Assembly (NCBI GenBank): GCA_046726275.1
Contig: JBKPAF010000025.1
Span: 1-17,046 of the forward strand
Reading direction: 5' to 3'
From: DASXTW01 sp046726275
Lineage (GTDB): Bacteria; Actinomycetota; UBA4738
DNA length: 17,046 nt
The translations under genes were made by a program, and so were the position numbers. The notes under the pieces are model-generated. The model saw only the letters and a program-made list of their open reading frames with translations. It did not search any database and was not told the origin of the DNA. This document shows positions 1-7,638 of the stretch, piece after piece. Position 1 is the stretch's first letter. Each line of letters begins with the position of its first letter.

Positions 1-918
1 ATCATCAACACCCCGAAGCGAGGGATCGGTGACGCCACGGTTGCGGCCATCGAGGGGTTCGCCGCCGACGAGAACATTCCATTCCTGGAGGCCGCCCGCC
101 GGGCGGACGAGATCGGGACGCTGGGCCAACGGGCGAAGGGAGCGGTGGCCTCGTTCATCGAGGTGATCGACACCCTTCAGGCGAGGGCGTCGGACGGCGC
201 AGGACCTCCTTCGATGGTCGAAGCGGCGTTCACCGAGTCCCGCTACCTGGCGGAGCTGGAGGCCGAACGGACGGTTGAGTCGCAGGGCCGCGTGGAGAAC
301 CTGAAGGAGCTGGTGGGGGTGGCCCGCGAATTCGAGGCACGCCAGCCGGAGGGCAGCCTGGCGGACTTCCTGGAGCAGGTCGCCCTCTTCACCGAACAGG
401 ACGATTACGACGAGGGGGAGACGGCCGTCACCCTGATGACCCTCCACAACGCCAAGGGGCTGGAGTTCGACGTCGTCTTCATGGTGGGGATGGAGGATGG
501 GGTGTTCCCGCACTACCGCTCCATGGGCGATTCCGGGGAATTGGAGGAGGAGCGCCGTCTGGCCTACGTCGGGATCACCCGGGCCCGGCGGCGCCTCTAC
601 CTGACGCATGCGTGGAGCCGGTCCCTGTTCGGGGGCTCGAGCTTCAACCCTCCCTCCCGGTTCCTGTCCGAGATCCCGACGCACCTCGTACGGCACGTGA
701 AGGATGAGGAGAACGGGTCGCGGGGACGAGGCTCGGAGGGTCTCATGCATGAGCCGATTCAGATCTCGGCGGGCGACACGGTTTTCCACGACCGGTGGGG
801 CGAGGGCGTGGTGATCTCCGTGTCGGGCGCCGGTCAGACGGCGGAGGCGACCATCTCGTTCGGGGAAGTCGGCGAGAAGCGCCTGATGCTGGCGTACGCT
901 CCACTCACCCGGCGTTGA
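1..918 (+). CDS. pcrA: ATP-dependent DNA helicase PcrA/UvrD, C-terminal part (5' end cut by window)
   Basis: Superfamily 1 DNA helicase that unwinds DNA in repair and at stalled replication or transcription complexes. The frame is open from base 1, so the N-terminal ATPase part (Walker A) lies outside; 305 residues are visible. The first residues (IINTPKRGIGDATV) belong to the domain 2B region of PcrA. Helicase motif V is at about residues 143-160 (TLMTLHNAKGLEFDVVF) and motif VI at about 186-201 (RLAYVGITRARRRLYL), whose arginines contact ATP. The last 48 or so residues (GDTVFHDRWGEGVV onward) form the small basic C-terminal Tudor-like domain that, in the PcrA family, binds RNA polymerase; this favours PcrA/UvrD over Rep. 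The stop at 916-918 is 18 bases before the next gene in the same direction with no terminator between, so co-transcription is possible. Confidence 0.95.
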   Translation: MINTPKRGIGDATVAAIEGFAADENIPFLEAARRADEIGTLGQRAKGAVASFIEVIDTLQARASDGAGPPSMVEAAFTESRYLAELEAERTVESQGRVENLKELVGVAREFEARQPEGSLADFLEQVALFTEQDDYDEGETAVTLMTLHNAKGLEFDVVFMVGMEDGVFPHYRSMGDSGELEEERRLAYVGITRARRRLYLTHAWSRSLFGGSSFNPPSRFLSEIPTHLVRHVKDEENGSRGRGSEGLMHEPIQISAGDTVFHDRWGEGVVISVSGAGQTAEATISFGEVGEKRLMLAYAPLTRR

Positions 919-936
919 TTCCGAAGATTCAGGGAA

Positions 937-2991
937 ATGCACCTCTCGTTGCGGACCCTTCGTCCTGCGCGTCCCTTTGGGGGCAGGCGCACCTCCACCG
1001 CTTCCGATCTCGGGGGCCTCTCTCGAGGGGTGGCCTGGTCCTCCGGACGGGCTCGCCGGAGGCGGCGACCACGCAGCCATGGGGGGCTCAAGGGTGGCCT
1101 GGCCGTGGCGGCTTTCCTGCTCATGGTGCTCATGGGCGTTCTCGTCGACGCGTACTACCAGTCGAACAGGATCTACGGGCAGTTGGAGGTGGCCATGCCG
1201 AGCCTCCGCCAGGCCAGCGAGTCGCTGGCAAGGGGACGGCTTCCGGCAGGTGATCCGTTCGGGAAGGCAGACCGAGCCGTCAGGCGGGCTGTCGCCACCG
1301 TTAACCATGCTCGGTTCACCTTCAAGCTCGCCGGAGCGATCCCTCTGTTCGGGCGGCCGGTTCAGGCCATCCGCCACGGGGTGACTGCCGCCGGCGAGGT
1401 GACGGGGGCGGCCCTGGTCACACAGCGCGCGGTGTCCGACCTGCTGGGCGAGGCGGCGCGGACGCCTGGGTCGGTCCGGGCTTCCGACACTCCCCTGTAC
1501 CGGGGCGGTGCGGTGGACGTGCAACTGCTCGAGAGCCTTGGTCGGAGGCTGGATGCTGTGGTGGCCCACCTGCGGGCGGCCGGTCGGGAGATCGCTGAGA
1601 TCCGCAGCATCCCGTTGCTTCCCAAGGTCAACGAGGTCCGGCGCCAGACGAGTCGCGATACCTCCCGGGCGATCCTGATGGCCGAGCGGATGCGGGCGGG
1701 AGCACGGGTCCTTCCTCCGTTCCTCGGCGCCGATGGGAAGAGGACCTACCTCATCGCCCTGCAGAATCAGGCCAGTCTGAGAGGAACCGGCGGCGCCCTC
1801 CTTGCCTACGGCCTGGTGACCGTGGACCGCGGACGTTTCGAGTTGATCACCGGGGGGAGCGTCAATGAACTGCGGGTCGATCCGAGCACTCTTCGGCCGG
1901 GGCTCCCGCGCCGCAGGATCGACGTACGGCTGCCCGACTCTGTCGCCTGGTACATCGACAACGTGCCCAGAGCCTACCCGTGGATGGGCACGGCGAACTT
2001 TTCACCGGACTTTCCCCCGGTGGCGCTGACGTGGGCTCGGATGGCGCAGAGGGCCACCGGTCGCCGGATCGACGGCGTGATCGCGATGGACCAGGTAGCC
2101 GTGGCCCGCGCCCTGGGTTCACGGAGGATCCGGGTCCCCGGGTATCGGGGTTGGATCACCGGCGACAACGTCGTGGAGGTCGTGAGCCACGACCAGTATC
2201 TCCTGCCGATGCAGCAGCAGATCGAGTTTCCCGCGCTGCTGGTCGCCGCAGCCTGGCCCAAGATCGTCGAGCCCGGCTCCTTGCAGGCGTCCCTTCGATC
2301 TTTCGGTGAGTCGCTTCGACAGCGGCGCATCCAGCTGTGGCTGGCTCGGGACGATCTCCAGCAGGACATCAGGCGGCTCGGGTGGGACGGCAGTCTGCAG
2401 ACGCCCCCAGGCGATTTCCTCTCGATGGTGGACAACAGCGTGTCCGGCTACAAGGTCGATCTCTATGGCCGCGTGTCCCTCCACTATCACGTGAACATCG
2501 AGCCCTCCGGAAATGCCGACGCCACGCTGGACGTCACCCTCACCAATGACTCGCCGATTGGCCTCCCCTGGCTGATCGCCGGCCGCCCCGCGAAGGTCGG
2601 CGGCTACGCGGTGAACAAAGCGCTCCTCCTGGCGTTCGTTCCGGAGCGGGCCCGCCTCTTGGAATCGACACCCGACACCGGCCTCCCCGATCACGTCGAA
2701 GCCGGGGCGAGGGTCTTCTCCCGGACGCTCAAGGTCGCCGCCGGGGAGGCAGAGACCATGCGGCTGCGCTACAGGATCGACGACGTTCTCGTCCCGGCGG
2801 CGAGCGGAAGGCTGTACCGGCTTACCGTTCGGTCCCAGCCGCTCCTCACTCCCGCGCACCTCACGGTCACGGTCACGTTGCCGAAAGGGAGCGACGTGCA
2901 GTCGGCTCCCCGAGGCTGGACCGTCCGGGGGAACGTGCTCACGTTCGAGACGGACCTGGTCCACGACCTGATCAGCCAGATCGCGTTCTAG
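937..2991 (+). CDS. DUF4012-type membrane-anchored extracellular protein
   Basis: 684-residue protein of the DUF4012 family, common in Actinomycetota and Chloroflexota and often near envelope polysaccharide genes; its biochemical function is unknown. The first 50 residues are cytoplasmic and very basic (arginine run at 38-46), followed by one transmembrane helix at about 51-70 (LKGGLAVAAFLLMVLMGVLV); the rest is expected outside the cell. The family core lies near 260-310 (FLGADGKRTYLIALQNQASL, then RGTGGALLAYGL), and the C-terminal 190 residues look beta-rich (SLHYHVNIEPSGNADATLDV). The ATG at 937 has an AGGGA stretch only one base upstream, which is too close for a good ribosome binding site; a GTG at 1030 is a possible alternative that would remove 31 basic residues and keep the helix. 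It lies 18 bases after pcrA in the same reading frame. Confidence 0.85.
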   Translation: MHLSLRTLRPARPFGGRRTSTASDLGGLSRGVAWSSGRARRRRRPRSHGGLKGGLAVAAFLLMVLMGVLVDAYYQSNRIYGQLEVAMPSLRQASESLARGRLPAGDPFGKADRAVRRAVATVNHARFTFKLAGAIPLFGRPVQAIRHGVTAAGEVTGAALVTQRAVSDLLGEAARTPGSVRASDTPLYRGGAVDVQLLESLGRRLDAVVAHLRAAGREIAEIRSIPLLPKVNEVRRQTSRDTSRAILMAERMRAGARVLPPFLGADGKRTYLIALQNQASLRGTGGALLAYGLVTVDRGRFELITGGSVNELRVDPSTLRPGLPRRRIDVRLPDSVAWYIDNVPRAYPWMGTANFSPDFPPVALTWARMAQRATGRRIDGVIAMDQVAVARALGSRRIRVPGYRGWITGDNVVEVVSHDQYLLPMQQQIEFPALLVAAAWPKIVEPGSLQASLRSFGESLRQRRIQLWLARDDLQQDIRRLGWDGSLQTPPGDFLSMVDNSVSGYKVDLYGRVSLHYHVNIEPSGNADATLDVTLTNDSPIGLPWLIAGRPAKVGGYAVNKALLLAFVPERARLLESTPDTGLPDHVEAGARVFSRTLKVAAGEAETMRLRYRIDDVLVPAASGRLYRLTVRSQPLLTPAHLTVTVTLPKGSDVQSAPRGWTVRGNVLTFETDLVHDLISQIAF

Positions 2992-3028
2992 TCCCGAGCG
3001 CCGGCCGCATTTCAGGGGACGGCCCTCT

Positions 3029-3190
3029 TCAGCGAGCGATGAGGAACCAGCCGGCGGCCAACACCGCCACACCGAGGACGAGCGGAGCGATGACCCACGC
3101 GAGCCCGAGGCGTCTTCGTACCGGACCGAGCGTCCCGAACTTCGTCCAAGGCTTGACGCCGGGTGGGCGGAACCGAACACGCCGGCGCAT
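3029..3190 (-). CDS. 53-residue single-span membrane protein
   Basis: A short reverse-strand frame starting ATG at 3190-3188 and ending TGA at 3031-3029. The first 28 residues are strongly basic and proline-containing (MRRRVRFRPPGVKPWTKFGT), followed by a clean hydrophobic helix at about 29-51 (GLAWVIAPLVLGVAVLAAGW) and a short end (FLIAR), so it should sit in the membrane with the basic end inside. A TATACT -10 element ends six bases before the ATG, placing transcription initiation on the start codon, and no Shine-Dalgarno sequence is present; this suggests a leaderless message. It is convergent with the DUF4012 gene (37 bases apart) and divergent from the cobalamin-binding gene. I do not recognise a family. 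Charge layout, promoter fit and filling of an otherwise empty gap support it. Confidence 0.72.
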   Translation of the reverse strand: MRRRVRFRPPGVKPWTKFGTLGPVRRRLGLAWVIAPLVLGVAVLAAGWFLIAR

Positions 3191-3196
3191 GGGGCG

Positions 3197-3202
3197 AGTA
3201 TA
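3197..3202 (-). promoter_or_regulatory. -10 element TATACT, leaderless start of the small membrane protein
   Basis: Read on the reverse strand, TATACT is one base from the TATAAT consensus and is followed by six bases (CGCCCC) and then the ATG at 3190. No convincing -35 hexamer is seen 16-19 bases upstream. Confidence 0.5.
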
Positions 3203-3211
3203 GGGGGATGC

Positions 3212-3217
3212 TATGTT
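3212..3217 (+). promoter_or_regulatory. Possible -10 element TATGTT upstream of the cobalamin-binding gene
   Basis: TATGTT fits the TAnnnT pattern of actinobacterial -10 boxes and would give a leader of about 18 bases to the ATG at 3242. It would be the promoter of the cobalamin-binding/sucC/sucD operon, back to back with the promoter of the small reverse-strand gene. No clear -35 box, so this is weak. Confidence 0.3.
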
Positions 3218-3241
3218 TGAGGTTCCCGACCCCTAACGGAC

Positions 3242-3646
3242 ATGGCGGAGACGTATCGGATCGTGATCGCGAAGCCCGGGCTGGACGGTCATGACCGGGG
3301 GGCCAAGATCGTGGCGCGGGCTCTCCGTGATGCCGGCTACGAGGTGATCTACACGGGACTGCATCAAACCCCGGAGCAGATCGTCGAGACCGCCATCCAG
3401 GAGGACGCCGACGCGGTGGGCCTGTCGTGCCACTCGGGCGCTCACATGACGCTGTTTCCCAGGGTGGTGCAACTCCTCCGAGACCAGGGCGCTGAGGACG
3501 TGTTCGTGTTCGGAGGCGGCATCATCCCTCGCGAGGACGTCCCGAAGCTCGAGGAGAGAGGGATCGAGGAGATCTTCACGCCTGGCACCGCGACCGGTGC
3601 CATCGTCGAGTGGCTGCGGGCGAGGCTCGCCAGAAAGGCGAGCTGA
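3242..3646 (+). CDS. Cobalamin-binding subunit, methylmalonyl-CoA mutase C-terminal type
   Basis: 134-residue free-standing B12-binding domain like the small subunit of split methylmalonyl-CoA mutases, which interconvert (R)-methylmalonyl-CoA and succinyl-CoA in the cytoplasm. The opening RIVIAKPGLDGHDRGAK carries the DxHxxG signature (Asp15, His17, Gly20); His17 would be the lower ligand of cobalt. The GLSCHSGAH and FVFGGGIIP segments are the later nucleotide-loop contacts of the fold. There is no catalytic TIM-barrel domain, so a separate large subunit must be encoded elsewhere. It stops five bases before the GTG of sucC, so the two are very probably one operon: the mutase makes succinyl-CoA, the substrate of SucCD. 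A related B12-dependent mutase (for example ethylmalonyl- or isobutyryl-CoA type) cannot be excluded, since the specificity determinants lie on the large subunit. Confidence 0.88.
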   Translation: MAETYRIVIAKPGLDGHDRGAKIVARALRDAGYEVIYTGLHQTPEQIVETAIQEDADAVGLSCHSGAHMTLFPRVVQLLRDQGAEDVFVFGGGIIPREDVPKLEERGIEEIFTPGTATGAIVEWLRARLARKAS

Positions 3647-3651
3647 CCCGC

Positions 3652-4803
3652 GTGGATCTCTACGAGCATCAGGGCAAGGAGCTCTTCGCGCGGCACGGGA
3701 TCCCGCTCGTGGAGGGATTCGTCGCCGAGTCACCCGAGGAAGCGCGTCGCATCGCCGACCGGCTCGGGGGCAAGGTCGCGGTTAAGGCGCAGGTGCAGAT
3801 CGGCGGACGGGGGAAGGCCGGCGGCATCGCCCTCGTGCAATCCTCCGAGGAGGCCGAAGAGGCCGCGAAGAAGATCCTGTCGGAAGGGTTCACTGGAACC
3901 CGGGTGACCAGGGTGCTGGTGGAACGCCTGGTCGACATCGCGGAGCAGTTCTACACCGCGATCACGCTCGATCGAACGACCGGGCGATACCTCGGCATGG
4001 TGTCCAACGAGGGTGGGATGGACATCGAGGAGATCGCCAGGACAAATCCGGACGCCATTCGGCGCACTCAGATCGACCCCGTTCTGGGGCTGAAGGACTT
4101 TCAGGTGCGCTATCTCGTCGGGCACCTGCCGTTGGAGGCCAGGGAGGGCACTGCGGACATCCTCCGGAGGATGTACCGGATCGTGGAGTCCGCCGACGCC
4201 ACGCTGGTCGAGATCAATCCGCTGTCTCTGCTCAAGGGCGGCGTGGTCGTCGCCCTCGACGCCAAGGTCACCATCGACGACAACGCGCTTTTCAGGCAGA
4301 CCGAGCTCGCCGCGCTCCGAAGTTCCTTCCCGGTCGACCCGACCCAGGCACGGGCCAACGAGAAAGGGCTCCAGTACGTCAAGCTGGACGGCGAGGTAGG
4401 CATCATCGGCAACGGCGCCGGGCTGGTCATGTCCACGCTCGACGTGGTCAGTCAGGCGGGGGGCCGGCCGGCGAACTTCCTCGATGTGGGAGGCGGTGCC
4501 AGCGCTGACTCCATGGCCACCTCCCTCGAGGTGGTCCTGTCGGATCCGCAGGTCCGGTCGGTCCTGGTCAACATCTTCGGCGGGATCACCCGCGGTGAGC
4601 TCGTGGCCCAGGGCATCGTCCAGGCGCTGCGCCGAGTCGATCCCGAGGTCCCAATCGTGGTGCGTCTGGACGGGACCAACGCCGAGCAAGGCCGAACAAT
4701 CCTGCGGAACGCGGGTCACTCGAAGATCGTGCCGGCCGAGACGATGCTCGAGGCGGCGCGGAAGGCGGTCGACCTCGCGGCGGCAGCCGGAAAGGCCCTG
4801 TAA
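3652..4803 (+). CDS. sucC: Succinyl-CoA synthetase (ADP/GDP-forming) beta subunit
   Basis: Beta subunit of the TCA-cycle enzyme that converts succinyl-CoA, phosphate and NDP to succinate, CoA and NTP, working with SucD from the next gene. With the GTG at 3652 the protein is 383 residues and begins VDLYEHQGKELF, which matches the usual family start; a more upstream GTG at 3610 would lie inside the previous gene and is less likely. The N-terminal ATP-grasp domain shows KAQVQIGGRGKAGG (45-58), and Asn189 (VEINP) and Asp203 (ALDAK) are the expected metal ligands. The C-terminal CoA-ligase domain has IIGNGAGLVM (251-260) and NIFGGITRGE (307-316). The stop TAA shares one base with the ATG of sucD, implying coupled translation. 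Whether it uses ADP or GDP cannot be told from sequence by eye. Confidence 0.96.
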   Translation: MDLYEHQGKELFARHGIPLVEGFVAESPEEARRIADRLGGKVAVKAQVQIGGRGKAGGIALVQSSEEAEEAAKKILSEGFTGTRVTRVLVERLVDIAEQFYTAITLDRTTGRYLGMVSNEGGMDIEEIARTNPDAIRRTQIDPVLGLKDFQVRYLVGHLPLEAREGTADILRRMYRIVESADATLVEINPLSLLKGGVVVALDAKVTIDDNALFRQTELAALRSSFPVDPTQARANEKGLQYVKLDGEVGIIGNGAGLVMSTLDVVSQAGGRPANFLDVGGGASADSMATSLEVVLSDPQVRSVLVNIFGGITRGELVAQGIVQALRRVDPEVPIVVRLDGTNAEQGRTILRNAGHSKIVPAETMLEAARKAVDLAAAAGKAL

Positions 4804-5675
4804 TGGCCGTCTTGATCGACCAGGGCACACGGCTGCTCGTCCAGGGGATCACGGGGAAGGAGGGAGCCTTTCATACCCTGCGCAACAGGTCCTACGGGAC
4901 GAACGTGGTCGCGGGAGTGACACCCGGCAAGGGCGGCGAGTCAGTGGAGGGGATCCCCGTGTTCGACACCGTGGCCGAAGGGACGGAGGCGACCGGCGCC
5001 AACGCCGCCCTCGTGTTCGTGCCGGCGCGGTTCGCCGCCGATGCGATCCTGGAGGCGCAGGCCGCCGGCCTCGAGCTCGCCGTGTGCATCACCGAGGGTA
5101 TCCCCGTCCAGGACATGGCCCGAACGGTGAACTACCTCGCTTCCGGAAATACCGTCCTGGTGGGACCGAATTGCCCCGGCCTGATCTCCCCGGGGAAGGC
5201 GAACGTGGGCATCATCCCTGGCGAGATCTGCACGCCCGGACCGGTCGGTCTGGTCTCCCGATCGGGCACGCTCACCTACCAGATCGTAAACGAGCTGACC
5301 TCACGAGGCGTCGGTCAATCGACCTGTATCGGGATCGGCGGTGACCCCGTGCACGGCTTGGGATTCATCGACGCGCTCGCTCGGTTCCAGGAGGACCCGG
5401 AGACCGAGGGCATCGTCCTGATCGGAGAGATCGGGGGGAGCGATGAGGAGCGCGCGGCCGAGTTCATCGCGGAAAAGGTCACCAAGCCCGTAGTGGCGTA
5501 CGTGGCAGGATTCAGCGCCCCTCCTGGGAAGAGGATGGGCCACGCCGGGGCCATCATCACGGGGTCCTCTGGGACGGCCGAAGCCAAGGCCGAGGCGTTC
5601 GAAGCGGCCGGAGTGCGAGTGGGCCGCAACCCGACCGACGTTGCGGAGCTGATGCAGCGGGCGCTCTCGGCCTAG
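4803..5675 (+). CDS. sucD: Succinyl-CoA synthetase alpha subunit
   Basis: Alpha subunit of succinyl-CoA synthetase, 290 residues, the normal length. It binds CoA through an N-terminal Rossmann domain (LLVQGITGKEGAFHT, 11-25) and carries the active-site histidine that is transiently phosphorylated: His247 in GKRMGHAGAIITG. Other family blocks are GPNCPGLISPGKANVGIIPG (121-140), GLVSRSGTLTYQ (149-160) and GIGGDPVHG (177-185). The ATG at 4803 overlaps the last base of sucC, and the pair forms the end of an operon begun by the cobalamin-binding gene. The next gene starts 86 bases downstream with its own possible promoter. Confidence 0.97.
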   Translation: MAVLIDQGTRLLVQGITGKEGAFHTLRNRSYGTNVVAGVTPGKGGESVEGIPVFDTVAEGTEATGANAALVFVPARFAADAILEAQAAGLELAVCITEGIPVQDMARTVNYLASGNTVLVGPNCPGLISPGKANVGIIPGEICTPGPVGLVSRSGTLTYQIVNELTSRGVGQSTCIGIGGDPVHGLGFIDALARFQEDPETEGIVLIGEIGGSDEERAAEFIAEKVTKPVVAYVAGFSAPPGKRMGHAGAIITGSSGTAEAKAEAFEAAGVRVGRNPTDVAELMQRALSA

Positions 5676-5725
5676 ATCCTTCCCCTCTTGGCTCGAGCCT
5701 CCTGGCCCGGCCCGAGTGCATGACC

Positions 5726-5731
5726 TAATCT
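5726..5731 (+). promoter_or_regulatory. Possible -10 element TAATCT before the PerM-like gene
   Basis: TAATCT lies in the 86-base gap after sucD. Initiation about seven bases later would give a leader of about 24 bases containing GAGAAGGG, a fair Shine-Dalgarno sequence, five bases or so before the ATG at 5762. No clear -35 box. Confidence 0.33.
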
Positions 5732-5761
5732 CCGGCCTGTCCTCTGCCGAGAAGGGTTGCT

Positions 5762-7114
5762 ATGGAAGAGCAACGAGCACCGTCCCCACCGCCGGTGACC
5801 CAAGGGTGGAACACGGCCATCGTGAGGGCCGTCCTCACCGTGCTCGTCCTGCTCTTCGTGGCCCAGGCGGTGATCGTGCTCGCGTACTTCGCCGCCGAGG
5901 ACGCGTCGAAGCCGTCGGCCGCCACGGTGGCTCGGTACGGCGGGGCGCTCTTCTACACGTTCCACCATGTGGGGTTCCGCTTCGAGGTTCCCTCCGCTGG
6001 ATCCCAGGCCGAGACGCCTTTCGGCGTGTTCGCGGGAGGCGTGGTTGCCGTGGCGGCGATGGCGGGAACGATGCTGTGCCTGTGGATGCTGTACCTGGGA
6101 GGTCGGGCCGTCGCCGAAGAAACGGGAGGCTCCACACTGGCTAGGGGCCTACACGGCCTGAAGGTCGCTCCGCCGTACGCGGCGATCACGTTGATCGGTT
6201 CCTTTCTGTTGCGGTTCAAGCCCGAGGACGGTGGCCAGGTCCCCACCATCCACCCGTCCTACTTGGCCGCCCTCCTGTGGCCGCTGGCTCTTGCCTGCGC
6301 GGCCGGATTCGCCGGAGGGGTGCGCTCGGAGCATCCCGACGGCTGGTCGAGGCTGGTCCAGGGACGGGAGGACCTGGGCCGGAGGTTGCATGGGGCGCTG
6401 GCGGGTGGTTGGGCGATGATCCTGTTCGGCCTGGCCTTCGCGTTCGTCGGCCTCCTCGTCCTGGCCGTGGTGAAGCCCGACTCGACGGCCGACTACTTCT
6501 CATCCTTCGACCAGGGTGTGCTGACCGGGGTGCTTGCCATCGTGGTCACGCTCCTCCTGCTTCCGAACATGGCGGCGTGGGTCCTGTTCCCAGCGATGGG
6601 CTCGTGCGTCGGGGTGAGCGGTCCGCTCTCGATCTGCTTCCTCTCGTATGCGCACTTTCCCCAAGATGTCGGGAGCACCGTTTCCGGAACGACCAATCCC
6701 GCGTCGCTGAGCCTGCCGAGTGCCCCACCGGGATACTTCCTGTTCCTGTTGGTACCCCTGGCGGCCGTCCTCGTGGGCGGAGTCATTGCCGCGAGGCGGG
6801 CCCACTCCAGAAGCAGGAACGAGGCGGTCGCGGCAGGCGCGCTTGCCGGCGTAGCCTTCGCGCTCTTGTCGCTCGTCACGATCATGCTGGCAAGCATCAC
6901 ATTGAAGTTCACCGGGTCCGTCGGCGGCATCACCGGCAACGGCTCGTTCCGGATCGGCCCCAACCTCACCTCCAGCGTGTTGTTGGCCCTTGTATGGGGT
7001 GTGTTGGGAGGAGCGCTGGGCGGGTTGTGGGAAGGCCGTTCCCTGCCCCCGAGAGCGTTGACGGTGACGGCGCCGCCGCCGCCCCCGTCAGAGCTGGTCG
7101 ATCGGCCGAGCTAG
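5762..7114 (+). CDS. Multi-pass membrane protein, probable DUF6350/PerM-like
   Basis: 450 residues with about eight to ten hydrophobic helices, beginning with a proline-rich cytoplasmic tail and a first helix near 22-43 (VRAVLTVLVLLFVAQAVIVL). The segment LLLLPNMAAWVLFPAMGSCV (about 259-278), followed by a GVSGPLS stretch, resembles the LPN...W...G pattern I recall from DUF6350. The size, and the position between sucCD and purN-purH, equal those of mycobacterial PerM, a DUF6350 protein linked to cell division through the divisome protein FtsB and needed for persistence. The assignment rests on synteny plus this partial pattern, not on an alignment. The tail is proline-rich (APPPPPPSELVDRPS). 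Its TAG stop at 7112-7114 overlaps the stop of the convergent gene in the palindrome CTAG. Confidence 0.6.
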   Translation: MEEQRAPSPPPVTQGWNTAIVRAVLTVLVLLFVAQAVIVLAYFAAEDASKPSAATVARYGGALFYTFHHVGFRFEVPSAGSQAETPFGVFAGGVVAVAAMAGTMLCLWMLYLGGRAVAEETGGSTLARGLHGLKVAPPYAAITLIGSFLLRFKPEDGGQVPTIHPSYLAALLWPLALACAAGFAGGVRSEHPDGWSRLVQGREDLGRRLHGALAGGWAMILFGLAFAFVGLLVLAVVKPDSTADYFSSFDQGVLTGVLAIVVTLLLLPNMAAWVLFPAMGSCVGVSGPLSICFLSYAHFPQDVGSTVSGTTNPASLSLPSAPPGYFLFLLVPLAAVLVGGVIAARRAHSRSRNEAVAAGALAGVAFALLSLVTIMLASITLKFTGSVGGITGNGSFRIGPNLTSSVLLALVWGVLGGALGGLWEGRSLPPRALTVTAPPPPPSELVDRPS

Positions 7115-7563
7115 GCGGTAAACCCGGTATCCGCCGGCGGCGAGACCGCCTTGGCCTCCTGCATCTTCATGAAGCCGCCGTAGGCGATGACGATCGCCAG
7201 GACGAGCCCGATCCAGGCCCCGTACGATCCGAACTTGCCAATAACGATCAGAAACTTGATAAGGGCGAATAGCACCGTCCCGATTACTAGTGCCCCGACC
7301 ACGGTGGGTACTGGGATTGTGGGTGGTATTTCCACACCGGCGACCGTCAGGACTTCAACGATGAGGAGAATGAAGGTGAAGAGGCCAAGCAGGACTCCCA
7401 CGAATGCGCCATTACCACCCCATGCGTTGGCTGTATCGCAGATAGCGCCACAAGCACGCTGCCAAGGCAACAACGTATCGATGAACATCAGGAGCGACCC
7501 GCCGAGGAGGATCTTGTCCGCGGTCGTCAGCTTGGTCAGGTCGAACGACGGACGCTGGGCCAT
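7111..7563 (-). CDS. Four-helix membrane protein with LLPW motif
   Basis: 150 residues, no recognised family. It has a short cytoplasmic start (MAQRPSFDLTKLTTADK), then hydrophobic helices at about 16-34, 52-75, 86-108 and 112-130, and a polar tail. The first helix ends in LLPW (31-34) and leads into an exposed loop with two cysteines (Cys38 and Cys42) and a tryptophan, which could form a disulfide. The same LLPW ending is found in the neighbouring 198-residue protein, so the two may be distant relatives. A strong Shine-Dalgarno AAAGGAG (7575-7569) five bases before the ATG fixes the start. A TTGACT/GAGAAT promoter is present in the 75-base gap upstream. It is convergent with, and overlaps by four bases, the PerM-like gene. 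Confidence 0.85.
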   Translation of the reverse strand: MAQRPSFDLTKLTTADKILLGGSLLMFIDTLLPWQRACGAICDTANAWGGNGAFVGVLLGLFTFILLIVEVLTVAGVEIPPTIPVPTVVGALVIGTVLFALIKFLIVIGKFGSYGAWIGLVLAIVIAYGGFMKMQEAKAVSPPADTGFTA

Positions 7564-7609
7564 GAACGCTCCTTTCGAGCAATGGGCTCGCCGACGCGAG
7601 CTCTTGCGG

Positions 7610-7638
7610 ATTCTCGGTTACCCATGCAAGCGAGTCAA
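7610..7638 (-). promoter_or_regulatory. Promoter TTGACT-17-GAGAAT for the LLPW membrane protein
   Basis: On the reverse strand TTGACT (7638-7633) is separated by exactly 17 bases from GAGAAT (7615-7610). Initiation near 7603 would give a leader of about 40 bases with the AAAGGAG ribosome site. The -35 box directly follows the stop codon of the upstream gene, so the 150-residue gene can be transcribed independently. Confidence 0.5.

Noticed and set aside
3003..3024. Inverted repeat GGCCG...CGGCC between the convergent genes as a bidirectional terminator
   Set aside because: Only five paired bases with a 12-base loop and no T-tract; not distinguishable from chance.
5690..5699. Palindrome GGCTCGAGCC after sucD as a terminator or operator
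   Set aside because: No loop and no T-run for a terminator, and a single 10-base palindrome in GC-rich DNA is expected by chance.
6277..7272. Long forward frame overlapping the PerM-like gene and running into the next gene
   Set aside because: Composition is Arg/Gly-rich without hydrophobic or family patterns; it shadows two real genes.
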